Of a stretch of DNA of 31,803 bases, positions 23,597-31,138 are shown piece by piece (position 1 is the first letter of the stretch; each line of letters begins with the position of its first letter). The notes beneath the pieces were generated by a model, which worked only from the letters and a program-made list of their open reading frames with translations, searched no databases and was not told the origin of the DNA. The stretch covers positions 1-31,803 of the forward strand of contig JAKJBT010000008.1 of NCBI GenBank assembly GCA_022706865.1. Reading direction: 5' to 3'. This DNA comes from Bacillota bacterium. Its GTDB lineage: Bacteria > Bacillota_A > Clostridia > Lutisporales > Lutisporaceae. Made by a program: the position numbers and the translations under genes.

Positions 23597-23875
23597 CTAA
23601 TAACTTTCCCCATTTGGGAAAACAACAAATACCTTGCGGAACCATCCGTTATGGAAGTCTATTTCAAAAAAATCTATATCGTCTGATATGTCATTCTGCA
23701 CATAGAAGGTTCTGTCTTCTGCACGGGCTATGATGTCATCCGGTTTTGGTTCATCCTGAACCAGACTATAAGCCATGGACAGTCATCCGCAATCATTATC
23801 ATATGCTATTCTAAAGTTCTTGGATTCAATTTTAGACAGTTCCGTTTTAGCCCTATCGGTTATCCTGATATCCAT
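23597..23875 (-). CDS. Candidate HesB/IscA-like selenoprotein (in-frame TGA as Sec)
   Basis: Not visible as an uninterrupted frame. From the ATG at 23875 (GGAGGGATAAT directly before it) the frame runs 30 codons to a TGA at 23785-23783, and continues in the same frame for 61 more codons to TAG at 23599-23597. The product, counted through, is 92 aa: MDIRITDRAKTELSKI at the start, FRIAYDNDCG, the TGA, LSMAYSLVQDEPKPDD, and EIDFHNGWFRKVFVVF near the end. This matches small HesB-like iron-sulfur carrier proteins, with the TGA at the second position of a CGC-type cluster-ligand motif. A family of HesB-related selenoproteins is known (TIGR01911, as I recall). A stem-loop just downstream fits a bacterial SECIS. 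No other lesion is present, which argues against a pseudogene. It requires sel genes elsewhere. Alternatively, a recent nonsense mutation. Confidence 0.72.
23747..23763 (-). promoter_or_regulatory. Candidate bacterial SECIS stem-loop
   Basis: In minus-strand RNA the sequence TGGTTCA-GGA-TGAACCA forms a perfect 7-bp stem with a GGA loop. The loop begins 27 nt after the TGA and starts with G, matching the known spacing (about 16-37 nt) and G-in-loop preference of bacterial SECIS elements. It is translated as part of the HesB-like gene. Confidence 0.6.
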
Positions 23876-23909
23876 ATTATCCCTCCATCCGTGTTTGAAT
23901 GTTAGTTCA

Positions 23910-23938
23910 ATTATGAATTATTTGATAAATAAAATCAA
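23910..23938 (-). promoter_or_regulatory. Candidate promoter of the HesB-like gene
   Basis: On the minus strand TTGATT (23938-23933), a 17-nt spacer and CATAAT (23915-23910) lie 35 nt before the start codon. Confidence 0.55.
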
Positions 23939-23993
23939 GATTAATTTGTAATAGTTATTAATTTGTCAATATTCAGGATTTCCTGCAAAAAAT

Positions 23994-24026
23994 GGTTGTA
24001 CCGCAGCTTTTAACTGCGGTACAACC
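23994..24026 (-). terminator. Rho-independent terminator of hsp20
   Basis: A perfect 13-bp stem (arms 23994-24006 and 24014-24026, GGTTGTACCGCAG) with a 7-nt loop is followed on the minus strand by ATTTTTTG. It begins 6 nt after the hsp20 stop. Confidence 0.92.
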
Positions 24027-24032
24027 TCAGCA

Positions 24033-24485
24033 TTATTGAATCTCTATTCTCTTATTTCTGTTTACTCCCGATTCCCTCTTGGGAAGTACCATTGATAATA
24101 CGCCATTTTCAAACTTGGCAGAAATTTGATTTTCAATTACATTTTCAACATAGAAGCTTCTGCTGTAGCTTCCGCTTCTTCTTTCTTTCCTGATATAGTT
24201 TTCTTTTTCTATGTTTGTTTCTTCATTTCTTGTTACTGATATTGTGAGTCTGTCATTATTAAGGTCTACATTGATCTCTTCCTTTTTTACTCCGGGCAGA
24301 TCTGCTTCAACAATATATTCTTTTTCATTTTCCTTTATATCCACCTTAATTTGTGCATCACCTGCGAAGAATGCGGGCATAAAGGAATCTCCGAAGAAAC
24401 CGTCAAAAAAATTGTCTATGTTGAAAATATCATGGGGCCTTTCTGATAAGCCTCTGTTTTTTCTGCCGTATGGTACCAAGAACAT
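24033..24485 (-). CDS. Hsp20/alpha-crystallin family small heat shock protein
   Basis: A 150-aa holdase chaperone that keeps unfolding proteins soluble under heat stress. The N-terminal part has the phenylalanine-rich segment NFFDGFFGDSF. The alpha-crystallin domain spans about 47-140 (VDIKENEKEYIVEADLPGVKKEE, in parts) and ends with the family signature GVLSMVLPKRE. The start is the ATG at 24485 with GGAGGTG 8 nt upstream; a GTG 9 nt further upstream overlaps that site. It is monocistronic, with a CtsR operator directly upstream and a strong terminator. Confidence 0.94.
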   Translation of the reverse strand: MFLVPYGRKNRGLSERPHDIFNIDNFFDGFFGDSFMPAFFAGDAQIKVDIKENEKEYIVEADLPGVKKEEINVDLNNDRLTISVTRNEETNIEKENYIRKERRSGSYSRSFYVENVIENQISAKFENGVLSMVLPKRESGVNRNKRIEIQ

Positions 24486-24526
24486 ACAAAACACCTCCGA
24501 ATAATATGGTAATTTTTGGTCTTTAG

Positions 24527-24549
24527 TTTGACTTTGACTTTCTTTGACC
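24527..24549 (-). promoter_or_regulatory. CtsR operator in front of hsp20
   Basis: On the minus strand GGTCAAA-GAA-AGTCAAA (24549-24533) matches the CtsR heptad consensus RGTCAAA-NAN-RGTCAAA at every position, and a third AGTCAAA heptad follows with 1-nt overlap (24533-24527). It lies just downstream of the predicted promoter, where a repressor would block initiation. CtsR control of class III heat-shock genes is established in Firmicutes. Confidence 0.85.
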
Positions 24550-24558
24550 TTTGTCTAT

Positions 24559-24587
24559 ATTATCACATTTATTATGTGAAAATTCAA
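24559..24587 (-). promoter_or_regulatory. Sigma-A promoter of hsp20
   Basis: On the minus strand TTGAAT (24587-24582), a 17-nt spacer and GATAAT (24564-24559). The spacer contains the inverted repeat TCACAT-AATAA-ATGTGA. The CtsR operator begins 10 nt downstream of the -10 box. Confidence 0.7.
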
Positions 24588-24768
24588 TTTTTATTATTCC
24601 TTATTTACTGTTAAATTAGCTCAAATTTACATAATAATTAAATATATCTCATTTTTTCTCTAGCGTATTTAGTTTTTACGGGTCTTAGGTGACATAATAA
24701 TATTAAAAAATAAAATTATTCAGTTTGCCTCAGCAGTACTTGCATAATTTCAGAAATGCTAAATATTA

Positions 24769-24777
24769 TGATATAAT
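24769..24777 (+). promoter_or_regulatory. Extended -10 promoter of the MscS-type channel
   Basis: TGATATAAT is a full extended -10 element 43 nt before the start codon. No convincing -35 hexamer is seen. Confidence 0.5.
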
Positions 24778-24819
24778 TATTGCAATACCAAAGCAAAATT
24801 TATAAGGCCGGTGTTGCAA

Positions 24820-26019
24820 ATGATTGATTATATTAAGAATTGGCTGGTACATAACGGTATGGGCGAAGGGCTTTCTCTATTTTTGTCAAATATGATCACG
24901 GCAATCGCTATCGTGCTCCTCAGTATAGTGATAAATTTGATTGTAAAAAAACTCTTTTTGAAAATAGTAAAAGCATATGCTGCAAAATCCCCCCAAAAGT
25001 GGGATGACATTCTAATGAAGAATAAATTCTTTGATCAGGTAGTGAATATTATACCCGGATTTATTATCTACGGGTTTGCACCTGTCTTCCCCTTATATCA
25101 GGACTTGATTCAGCGGATTGCCTCTGCCTATATAGTCATTGTTGTTTTATTCGTTGTACATAAACTCCTGAATGCCGTGGATGATATTTACAGAAGCAGT
25201 CAGGAAGATAGAACAAGACCTATAAAAGGATTCCTTCAGGTTATTGAGATCATTGCAATTATTATAGGAATCATATTAATAATCAGCTTTCTTATAAATC
25301 GTTCTCCCTGGATTATGCTGAGCGGTATCGGAGCTGCAACGGCAATTATTTCACTTATTTTTAAGGATTCCATACTTGGATTTGTAGCCGGCATCCAGCT
25401 TACTGCAAATAATATGGTTAAGCTTGGTGATTGGATTGAAATGCCTAAATATGATGCAAACGGGGATGTAATAGAAATAACCCTGCACACCGTCAAGGTC
25501 CAGAATTGGAACAAAAGCATATCAATGATTCCTACTTATGCATTGATATCAGACTCATTCAAGAATTGGACCGGAATGCAGGAATTCGGAGGCAGGAGAA
25601 TAAAAAGGCATATCAACATAGACTTGACCAGTATAAAATTCTGCACAGAAGAAATGTTGGAGAGATTTATAAGAATTCCACACCTCCAAGAATTTATCAA
25701 CGGTTACAATAATGAGCACATTAATGGGATGCAGCTGACTAATATTGATGCTTTCAGGGCCTACCTGGCGGGATATTTGAAGAATCACCCCAAACTCAAC
25801 AAAGAAATGGCCCAAATGGTAAGGCAGCTTCAACCGACCGAATTCGGTCTGCCTATAGAAATATATGTTTTTTTGGACGGAACAAAATGGGTTGATTACG
25901 AAGCCGTGCAATCGGAAATATTCAGCCATGTTATTGCAGTGATTCCTGAATTTGACTTACGTGTATATCAAAACCCTTCGGGATATGATTTCAGAAACCT
26001 TGACATATGCAAATCTTAA
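24820..26019 (+). CDS. MscS-family mechanosensitive ion channel (YbdG/MscM-like)
   Basis: A 399-aa inner-membrane channel. It has five hydrophobic helices in the first 190 residues (about 18-45, 75-95, 103-122, 147-170, 175-200), the last being the Gly/Ala-rich pore helix (SGIGAATAIISLIFKDS). A long cytoplasmic C-terminal domain contains the YbdG-type signature GDWIEMPKYDANGDVIEITL and VKVQNWNKSISMIPTYALISDSFKNW (in parts). Family members open under membrane tension and release osmolytes after hypo-osmotic shock. Start choice: the ATG at 24820 is taken; in-frame GTG (24811) and TTG (24814) lie close behind AAGG at 24804-24807, so the start may be 2-3 codons earlier. It is convergent with the next gene, 11 nt apart. 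Confidence 0.93.
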   Translation: MIDYIKNWLVHNGMGEGLSLFLSNMITAIAIVLLSIVINLIVKKLFLKIVKAYAAKSPQKWDDILMKNKFFDQVVNIIPGFIIYGFAPVFPLYQDLIQRIASAYIVIVVLFVVHKLLNAVDDIYRSSQEDRTRPIKGFLQVIEIIAIIIGIILIISFLINRSPWIMLSGIGAATAIISLIFKDSILGFVAGIQLTANNMVKLGDWIEMPKYDANGDVIEITLHTVKVQNWNKSISMIPTYALISDSFKNWTGMQEFGGRRIKRHINIDLTSIKFCTEEMLERFIRIPHLQEFINGYNNEHINGMQLTNIDAFRAYLAGYLKNHPKLNKEMAQMVRQLQPTEFGLPIEIYVFLDGTKWVDYEAVQSEIFSHVIAVIPEFDLRVYQNPSGYDFRNLDICKS

Positions 26020-26030
26020 TATGTTCAGTT

Positions 26031-28022
26031 TTATTTAGAATCAGAATCCACCTTAAGCCTTTCCTGTGAAAGAGAAACATAGATTGCAAGGGGTACCAGG
26101 ATACAACTCAATAGTATTCTTGCTGCAGTATCCTGAAATGTCTGTATTATTGTAAATATTACCGCTATTATGGGCAGCAGCTGAACATTACTGTTCTTAA
26201 TGAACAGGTATTTCATATCCCTTTCCGCTGTTACAATGCTGTTCAAGGAATATATCCCCAGTTCAACCCTATATCTTGACGGAATACCGATCAGCGTACT
26301 TGCATCTGCATCATCATAAACAAGAACATTGGAATTCTTAAGCACCTCAAAGGAGTCAAAGGGAAGTGCCCTTAGTATTACCTCATGCCCCCTGTGCCTC
26401 ACAATCAGCTTATCCGTCTCACCAATACCGAGGATTTTCATGGTTGTGGGCATTATACGCACAATATCACTGTTTTCATCTGTAGGATAAGGCCTTCCCA
26501 CTCTTAAGCATATTGACTTCCTTTTAATGAGAAAGGACAGGATTCCATATATAAATTGCCTGTGTCTTTCCCTTAAACCCTTCGCTTTTGTTTTATCACC
26601 AGTGTCATTTACTTCAATAAGCTCAATTTTATCAAGCTCCAGCTTTTTAAAGATGTTTTTTAAATCATCGTCTCCTATCAGATTTTGCTCAATCTCATAA
26701 TATGAATGCTGATCCTTGTAGCTCCGCTTTAAAATACCCTTATCTTCTTCGCTGAGAACATCGCTTCCCAGGTATTTCAGAAAATCATCTTTTAAGATTA
26801 CTTTCTTGGGAATATTGACATTCATAATATGCCTTTGATAGTAATTAAGAAAAATCTTGCCTTTTGCGGTCGTATCCCTTGTCACAGCCAGCTTCCCCAG
26901 GTAGTAGTCTATGTCATCATTCCTGTTATACAATTGATAGTTTTTACTTAAGTCAATCTTATCCGCCAGGTCCGGACATATCATGATCCTTTCCGAGCCG
27001 GCCTTTGGGATTCCAATTGGCAGGGTTATTGCCTTCTTCCTGTTTACCAGCACATATTTTTTCTCTTCAGCTTCATTATCTCCAAAAACGTATTTGTATA
27101 ATTTGTTGGTCAGGTATACTTTTCCGGACACAAATTCCTGATTGTTGCCAGTATGCTTGTATCTGGCAATGAATTCAGTTTTGTTGCTGTGATTAAATAC
27201 GGAGTTCACCTGAAAGGAATCATTTCTTTGAAATCCGTATTTCTCTGCATCTTCCCTGCTGAATTCTATTTTATCTATTGGAATATGGATTTTGCTTTTT
27301 TCAGCCTCAAAGACGTATGTGTCGGAATCCCATTCACAGTCATTCAATATGGATATGACGGAATACAGGCCTTTCATGAAACTCAAAAACTCCTCCTCAT
27401 TTTTGGATACTTCCCTGTATTTCCTGTTGACCTCCACCTGGATGGACGGTATCCCGCAAACCGCTGCCATTGTTCTTGATACGTTGTTTTGCGGGCTTGC
27501 CGTGAATATCTTATTTTCTTCAACCATATGAATTCCATATCTGCTGAATATGACCCGGAACAGGTCAGGGATAAAACTATTTCCGCAAAGGTTATTTGAA
27601 CCGTCGGTTCCCAGATCGATGTCAAATTCCCTGTTTTCCGCAGCTCCATGCAGGTCTATGAATATACGTATATTCTCCTTCCTGATAACGTCTATTAAGC
27701 TGTTCTTATAATCCCCGTCTCCGTCTATGGGATCATAGTTGGGGTCATAGTTGTCGTTTTTGGTTTTGTAAAATACGTGGCACCCAGTCAGCAAGTGTAT
27801 CATTCTCGCAATTGAGCCGGTAAATATGTCTGCGCATTTTATCTTGCCGTTCCTCCAATGATTTACCGAATGAGGTGCCGATATCAAAACCGGTATGGTG
27901 CCCTTTTCATATTTATAACCGTAATCAGCTTTAGAATCTCCGTCATAATTATTCACAGAGAATGCCCGTTCAAACAAAATTGTATTTCTTACTATGTATT
28001 CGCGGCTTTTATTGTTAATCAT
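26031..28022 (-). CDS. N-formylglutamate amidohydrolase-like protein fused to a barrel-like and membrane domain
   Basis: A 663-aa multidomain protein. Residues about 40-230 look like an N-formylglutamate amidohydrolase/zinc-carboxypeptidase-like domain with putative zinc or catalytic residues in SAPHSV (His51), IDLHGAA (His125) and QVEVNRKYR (Glu197). The middle (about 235-510) is unassigned; it contains two similar-looking beta-rich segments. A segment at about 510-600 (VRIMPTTMKILGIGETDKLIV ... YRVELGIYSLNSIVTAERD, in parts) resembles a double-psi beta-barrel domain. Two transmembrane helices (about 612-650) end the protein, so the enzyme part is membrane-tethered in the cytoplasm or facing out. 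The ATG at 28022 has GTGAGG 5-6 nt upstream. It starts 25 nt after the FolC-like gene, almost surely the same operon. Substrate unknown. Confidence 0.65.
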   Translation of the reverse strand: MINNKSREYIVRNTILFERAFSVNNYDGDSKADYGYKYEKGTIPVLISAPHSVNHWRNGKIKCADIFTGSIARMIHLLTGCHVFYKTKNDNYDPNYDPIDGDGDYKNSLIDVIRKENIRIFIDLHGAAENREFDIDLGTDGSNNLCGNSFIPDLFRVIFSRYGIHMVEENKIFTASPQNNVSRTMAAVCGIPSIQVEVNRKYREVSKNEEEFLSFMKGLYSVISILNDCEWDSDTYVFEAEKSKIHIPIDKIEFSREDAEKYGFQRNDSFQVNSVFNHSNKTEFIARYKHTGNNQEFVSGKVYLTNKLYKYVFGDNEAEEKKYVLVNRKKAITLPIGIPKAGSERIMICPDLADKIDLSKNYQLYNRNDDIDYYLGKLAVTRDTTAKGKIFLNYYQRHIMNVNIPKKVILKDDFLKYLGSDVLSEEDKGILKRSYKDQHSYYEIEQNLIGDDDLKNIFKKLELDKIELIEVNDTGDKTKAKGLRERHRQFIYGILSFLIKRKSICLRVGRPYPTDENSDIVRIMPTTMKILGIGETDKLIVRHRGHEVILRALPFDSFEVLKNSNVLVYDDADASTLIGIPSRYRVELGIYSLNSIVTAERDMKYLFIKNSNVQLLPIIAVIFTIIQTFQDTAARILLSCILVPLAIYVSLSQERLKVDSDSK

Positions 28023-28047
28023 AAGTACCTCACAAATCAATCTACTG

Positions 28048-29409
28048 CTAAAGATTTAGCGTATCCTGCTTAAAATACTCCTTTACATCCCTGACCAGGG
28101 ACTGTGTTCCTATTATGCACACCAGCCCGTCATCCCCAATCAAATTATATGCCGTTTCTATTGCATCTTCAATCTCTGCTTCATATATCAGTTTTTCTCC
28201 CAGCATAGGCTTTGCTTTGTCCATTTGAGCTGTTGTGAACTTCAAATGCTTGTTCTTTGATGTGGTGAAAATAATCTTTCCTGATATATCATACATTTCA
28301 CATGCGACGCCTTCATAATCCTTATCATCGGGAATTCCGACAATGGAGATAACATCTTTACTTCCCATTTCACTTACAACCTCCCTGACATGTCTCGCGC
28401 ACTCCCTGTTGATACATCCGTCAAGTATGGTTAAAGGGCTTCTGTTTATCACTTCCAGCCTTCCCGGCCATGTTATGCCCCCTAATGCCTGTCTTATATC
28501 CTCTTCTTTGGCTCCCTCCAGCAAATTCTCTGCTGTGCAAACCGCAATTGCGGCATTATATGCCTGATGGCGTCCCATCAGATTCAGCCTGATATTTCTG
28601 TATTTGCTGTTCCGGGTAATGACATCAAAATAAGTACCGTTTCTGTCAATGCGTATGTTTTCACACAAAACATCCTGTCCGAAGGTAAATAATCTGACTC
28701 CCTTATCACAGGATTCCTTATAGATAGCATCCCAGGCTTCCTTCTGCTGTACACCGCTGACTGCAAACCTCTGAGTGCTGTTGATTATTCCTGCCTTATT
28801 AAAGGCAATCTCCTGCAGATTACATCCCAGCTGCGGAATGTGCTCCAGAAAAACAGTGTTGATGACCGAAGCTTCGCTATATATCCTGGTTACTTCGTCA
28901 TATCTTGCGCCTTTTCCGCATTCAAACACATTGTAATCAGTCTCCTGATCCAGATAATACAAAATGGCAATAATAGCCGTAATACCGGCGGGCCCTAAGT
29001 ACTCAGCTTCTGTCAATTGTTTTTGCACTTCCGCTGCATAAGGCTCCAGAATATTTGAATACTTAACAAAATCCTCCTCTGAAATTGCATTGCCGTTTAT
29101 TCTGATTCTCTCCAAAAAGCTCACCAGATGCGGACTTGTACATAATCCGGTCTTAAGCCCGTGAGCCTCTATCAGTTTTGATATCATCCTGCTGACCGAG
29201 CCTTTCCCCTTGCTGCCTGTCACCAGTATATTCCTTTGTTTTTTATCCGGCTCCCCCATTTTATCCAGAAGCGTTCTTGCCAGATGCGGTCTTCTGGTAA
29301 TCATATCCGGCATACCCTTTGGTATCTTATCTATTGCGTTCATGTAGGAACTATATACGAAATCTTCCGCTTCTTTAGCATTTGTAAAAATAGCAACCAC
29401 TCCTATCAA
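28048..29409 (-). CDS. FolC-like Mur ligase family protein
   Basis: A protein of about 453 aa of the folylpolyglutamate synthase/Mur ligase fold, which forms amide bonds with ATP through an acyl phosphate. Visible are the P-loop VTGSKGKGS (about 63-71), the FolC-type loop TSPHLVSFLERIRING, the LEHIPQLG segment, the carbamoyl-lysine region AFNKAGI (usual EKAGI, with Glu changed to Asn) and MGRHQAYNAAIA. The usual EVGLGGRLDATN box reads ECGKGARYDEVT. These changes suggest a relative of FolC with another acceptor or amino acid. The start is uncertain: the TTG at 29409 has no clear site, while AGGAG at 29399-29403 would suit an unusual start near 29391. It is the first gene of a two-gene operon with the FGase-like protein. 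Confidence 0.78.
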   Translation of the reverse strand: MIGVVAIFTNAKEAEDFVYSSYMNAIDKIPKGMPDMITRRPHLARTLLDKMGEPDKKQRNILVTGSKGKGSVSRMISKLIEAHGLKTGLCTSPHLVSFLERIRINGNAISEEDFVKYSNILEPYAAEVQKQLTEAEYLGPAGITAIIAILYYLDQETDYNVFECGKGARYDEVTRIYSEASVINTVFLEHIPQLGCNLQEIAFNKAGIINSTQRFAVSGVQQKEAWDAIYKESCDKGVRLFTFGQDVLCENIRIDRNGTYFDVITRNSKYRNIRLNLMGRHQAYNAAIAVCTAENLLEGAKEEDIRQALGGITWPGRLEVINRSPLTILDGCINRECARHVREVVSEMGSKDVISIVGIPDDKDYEGVACEMYDISGKIIFTTSKNKHLKFTTAQMDKAKPMLGEKLIYEAEIEDAIETAYNLIGDDGLVCIIGTQSLVRDVKEYFKQDTLNL

Positions 29410-29440
29410 GATGTTTCGCGATAAAAGAAGAATGCGATGT

Positions 29441-29458
29441 GAGAAACGTCCCCATGTC
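29441..29458 (+). repeat. Dispersed short repeat, copy 2
   Basis: Exact 18-bp copy of the sequence at 4-21 (GAGAAACGTCCCCATGTC), here 32 bp upstream of the FolC-like frame and in the divergent intergenic region. Confidence 0.6.
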
Positions 29459-29560
29459 CCATTATTATTAATTATTACATCAAGTTTTATTTTTTATCGC
29501 CTCGGCATATCAATTAATATCGAGGCTTTGTCCGCCAATATCATTCGGGAGGGATAAAAA

Positions 29561-30073
29561 GTGTTTAACAAAAGAATTCTATTCTTTTGCACTGGCCTTG
29601 CCCTGCTTGCAGCAGCACTTCAGGCTGTGCCCCCCATTCTTGGAGCAGCATTTGGTTTTGCAGCATTATTGAATGGATTCCCTATATATTTAGCGGCACG
29701 GCTCAGCTACATACTGGGAATATTGGTTTATCTTTCAGCTGCAGCCCTGTTGGCTTTTTATAATCCCTGCGAAGCCCTTTTTTTCATCTGTACCAACGGC
29801 ATAATAGGACTTTCCCTGGGCATTATTAAAGACCGCTTCAGGAGTATCTATCCTATCCCTGCTCTTTCTGCAATTTTGGATATTGCAATACTGCTCATAG
29901 TCAATTACCGGTTCGGCATAAGCATTTTCAGCCCCTCTGCTTTTAGTACCCCTGTAAGTCAAGCTGCCGCCCTTATGCTTCCCATGTATTTGTATTGCTT
30001 GATATACCTGAAGCTGGCAATGTCTGTGGATAAGCTTCTTCACAGATACATCGAACTGGATATCCATCCGTGA
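29561..30073 (+). CDS. Small polytopic membrane protein, unknown function
   Basis: A 170-aa very hydrophobic protein with about five transmembrane helices (about 5-28, 38-66, 72-88, 98-116, 132-152), few charges and a short basic/acidic C-terminal tail (KLLHRYIELDIHP). I do not recognise the family; the architecture resembles small transporter S-components and other 5-6 helix proteins. The start is GTG at 29561 with GGGAGGG ending 7 nt upstream. It ends 3 nt before the convergent M23 gene. No adjacent ATPase or transporter partner is visible. Confidence 0.7.
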   Translation: MFNKRILFFCTGLALLAAALQAVPPILGAAFGFAALLNGFPIYLAARLSYILGILVYLSAAALLAFYNPCEALFFICTNGIIGLSLGIIKDRFRSIYPIPALSAILDIAILLIVNYRFGISIFSPSAFSTPVSQAAALMLPMYLYCLIYLKLAMSVDKLLHRYIELDIHP

Positions 30074-30076
30074 CTA

Positions 30077-31057
30077 TTACCGGATAAAAGCCAGAGGATC
30101 CCTTTCCACAAGCGACTCAGGATTTATATACAGCGTTCCTACTGTAGTGGACCAATGCAGATGGGGTCCGGTTGAGAAGCCTGTCGATCCCACCTCTCCT
30201 ATGATGTCGCCTTTTTTAACTTCAGCCCCCTCCTCCACAAGAAGCTTGTCAAGATGGGCATAGGAGCTGTAGATATTGCAGCCATGGTCAATTATTATTG
30301 TATTCCCTGTTACTTTAAGCATCATGGATAGCCTTACCACTCCATTATTAGCTGCCTTCACAGGAGTCCCCCTGGCTGCTGCTATGTCAATGCCTGAGTG
30401 CCTTCCGGACTCTTCCTTGTTAATGTATCTTATCATACCAAATTCGGTAGAAACCCTTCCTTCCACCGGCTTCACAAACGTGCCCTCCCAAAGGGGTATT
30501 TCCGAAGTTGCGGATTTTGCCCTATCGGTATGAACCTTATCCATATCAAAATTATCATCGCTTCTCTGTTCCTTCTGAGTGGCAGAAACAGTAAGATGCT
30601 GCTCCACAAACTCTTTATGGAGTATCTTTAAGGTTTCCTCTTTTTCGGCTGCAATTTCCCCATCCCTCAGTACCCGGACCTTGCAGCTGTAATCCCCTTC
30701 TTTTGTCCTGCAGCTTGTTCCGACTATAGCCAGTCTTCCCTCCATAAAGCCGAAAAACCTTGGCTGTCCCTGCACCAAAGCAGCTGATACCTGAATATCA
30801 TCCCTTTCCGTCAGGCCCTTGAGATATATTGAGAAGCAGTCTCCCGGCAGCAGTTTCGTCTCTGAGAATATGATTTCCGGTACAGGCTCCGGTACAGGCT
30901 CCGGTACAGGCTCCGGTACAGGCTCCGGTACAGGCTCCGGTACAGGCTCGAGTTCCGCCTTTTCAGGCTCAAAATAACCCTCCTGCAAGCCTATAACACC
31001 GCAGGCCAAAAAAAACAGAATACAAAATATAAGTGCTTTTATAAAATATTTACCCAT
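30077..31057 (-). CDS. M23 family (LytM-type) metalloendopeptidase
   Basis: A 326-aa predicted cell-surface peptidoglycan endopeptidase. It has an N-terminal hydrophobic anchor (about 5-27), a PVPE repeat linker (residues 37-60), an unassigned beta-rich region (about 65-185) and a C-terminal peptidase M23 domain. The zinc ligands are HSGID (HxxxD, about 219-223) and GPHLHW (HxH, about 297-301), so the catalytic set is complete. The start is the ATG at 31057 with AAGGGG 9 nt upstream; the earlier ATG at 31099 lies inside the hairpin ending the cheW unit and has no usable site. Anchor and linker suggest action across the wall in growth, division or sporulation. Confidence 0.88.
   Translation of the reverse strand: MGKYFIKALIFCILFFLACGVIGLQEGYFEPEKAELEPVPEPVPEPVPEPVPEPVPEPVPEIIFSETKLLPGDCFSIYLKGLTERDDIQVSAALVQGQPRFFGFMEGRLAIVGTSCRTKEGDYSCKVRVLRDGEIAAEKEETLKILHKEFVEQHLTVSATQKEQRSDDNFDMDKVHTDRAKSATSEIPLWEGTFVKPVEGRVSTEFGMIRYINKEESGRHSGIDIAAARGTPVKAANNGVVRLSMMLKVTGNTIIIDHGCNIYSSYAHLDKLLVEEGAEVKKGDIIGEVGSTGFSTGPHLHWSTTVGTLYINPESLVERDPLAFIR
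30877..30948 (-). repeat. Six perfect copies of a 12-bp unit (PVPE minisatellite)
   Basis: The plus-strand unit CCGGTACAGGCT is repeated six times without any change, encoding Pro-Val-Pro-Glu repeats in the M23 protein. The unit is a multiple of three, so copy-number change alters linker length while keeping the frame. Exact identity at the third codon positions points to recent expansion. Confidence 0.92.
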
Positions 31058-31087
31058 TCCAAATAACCCCTTACAGCCTGTAAAGAT

Positions 31088-31118
31088 ACAGGCAGCCATA
31101 CCTTGAACGGCTGCCTGT
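31088..31118 (-). terminator. Hairpin after cheW
   Basis: ACAGGCAGCC (31088-31097) and GGCTGCCTGT (31109-31118) pair over 10 bp with an 11-nt loop, 20 nt after the cheW stop. On the minus strand only ATCTTTAC follows, so termination may be partial and the M23 gene may be read through. Confidence 0.6.
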
Positions 31119-31138
31119 GTCTCATATTACATTTTTAC

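Noticed and set aside
23545..23733. 62-aa open frame on the plus strand after superoxide reductase
   Set aside because: It overlaps the shared terminator and is antisense to the HesB-like gene, which has the better coding signal and ribosome binding site.
30877..30948. Regular tandem repeat that could be mistaken for a CRISPR array
   Set aside because: The units are 12 bp, contiguous without spacers, and in frame inside a coding region.
31088..31099. ATG at 31099 as start of the M23 gene
   Set aside because: It lies within the hairpin after cheW and its AAGG is only 1 nt away; the ATG at 31057 has a properly spaced site and begins the membrane anchor.
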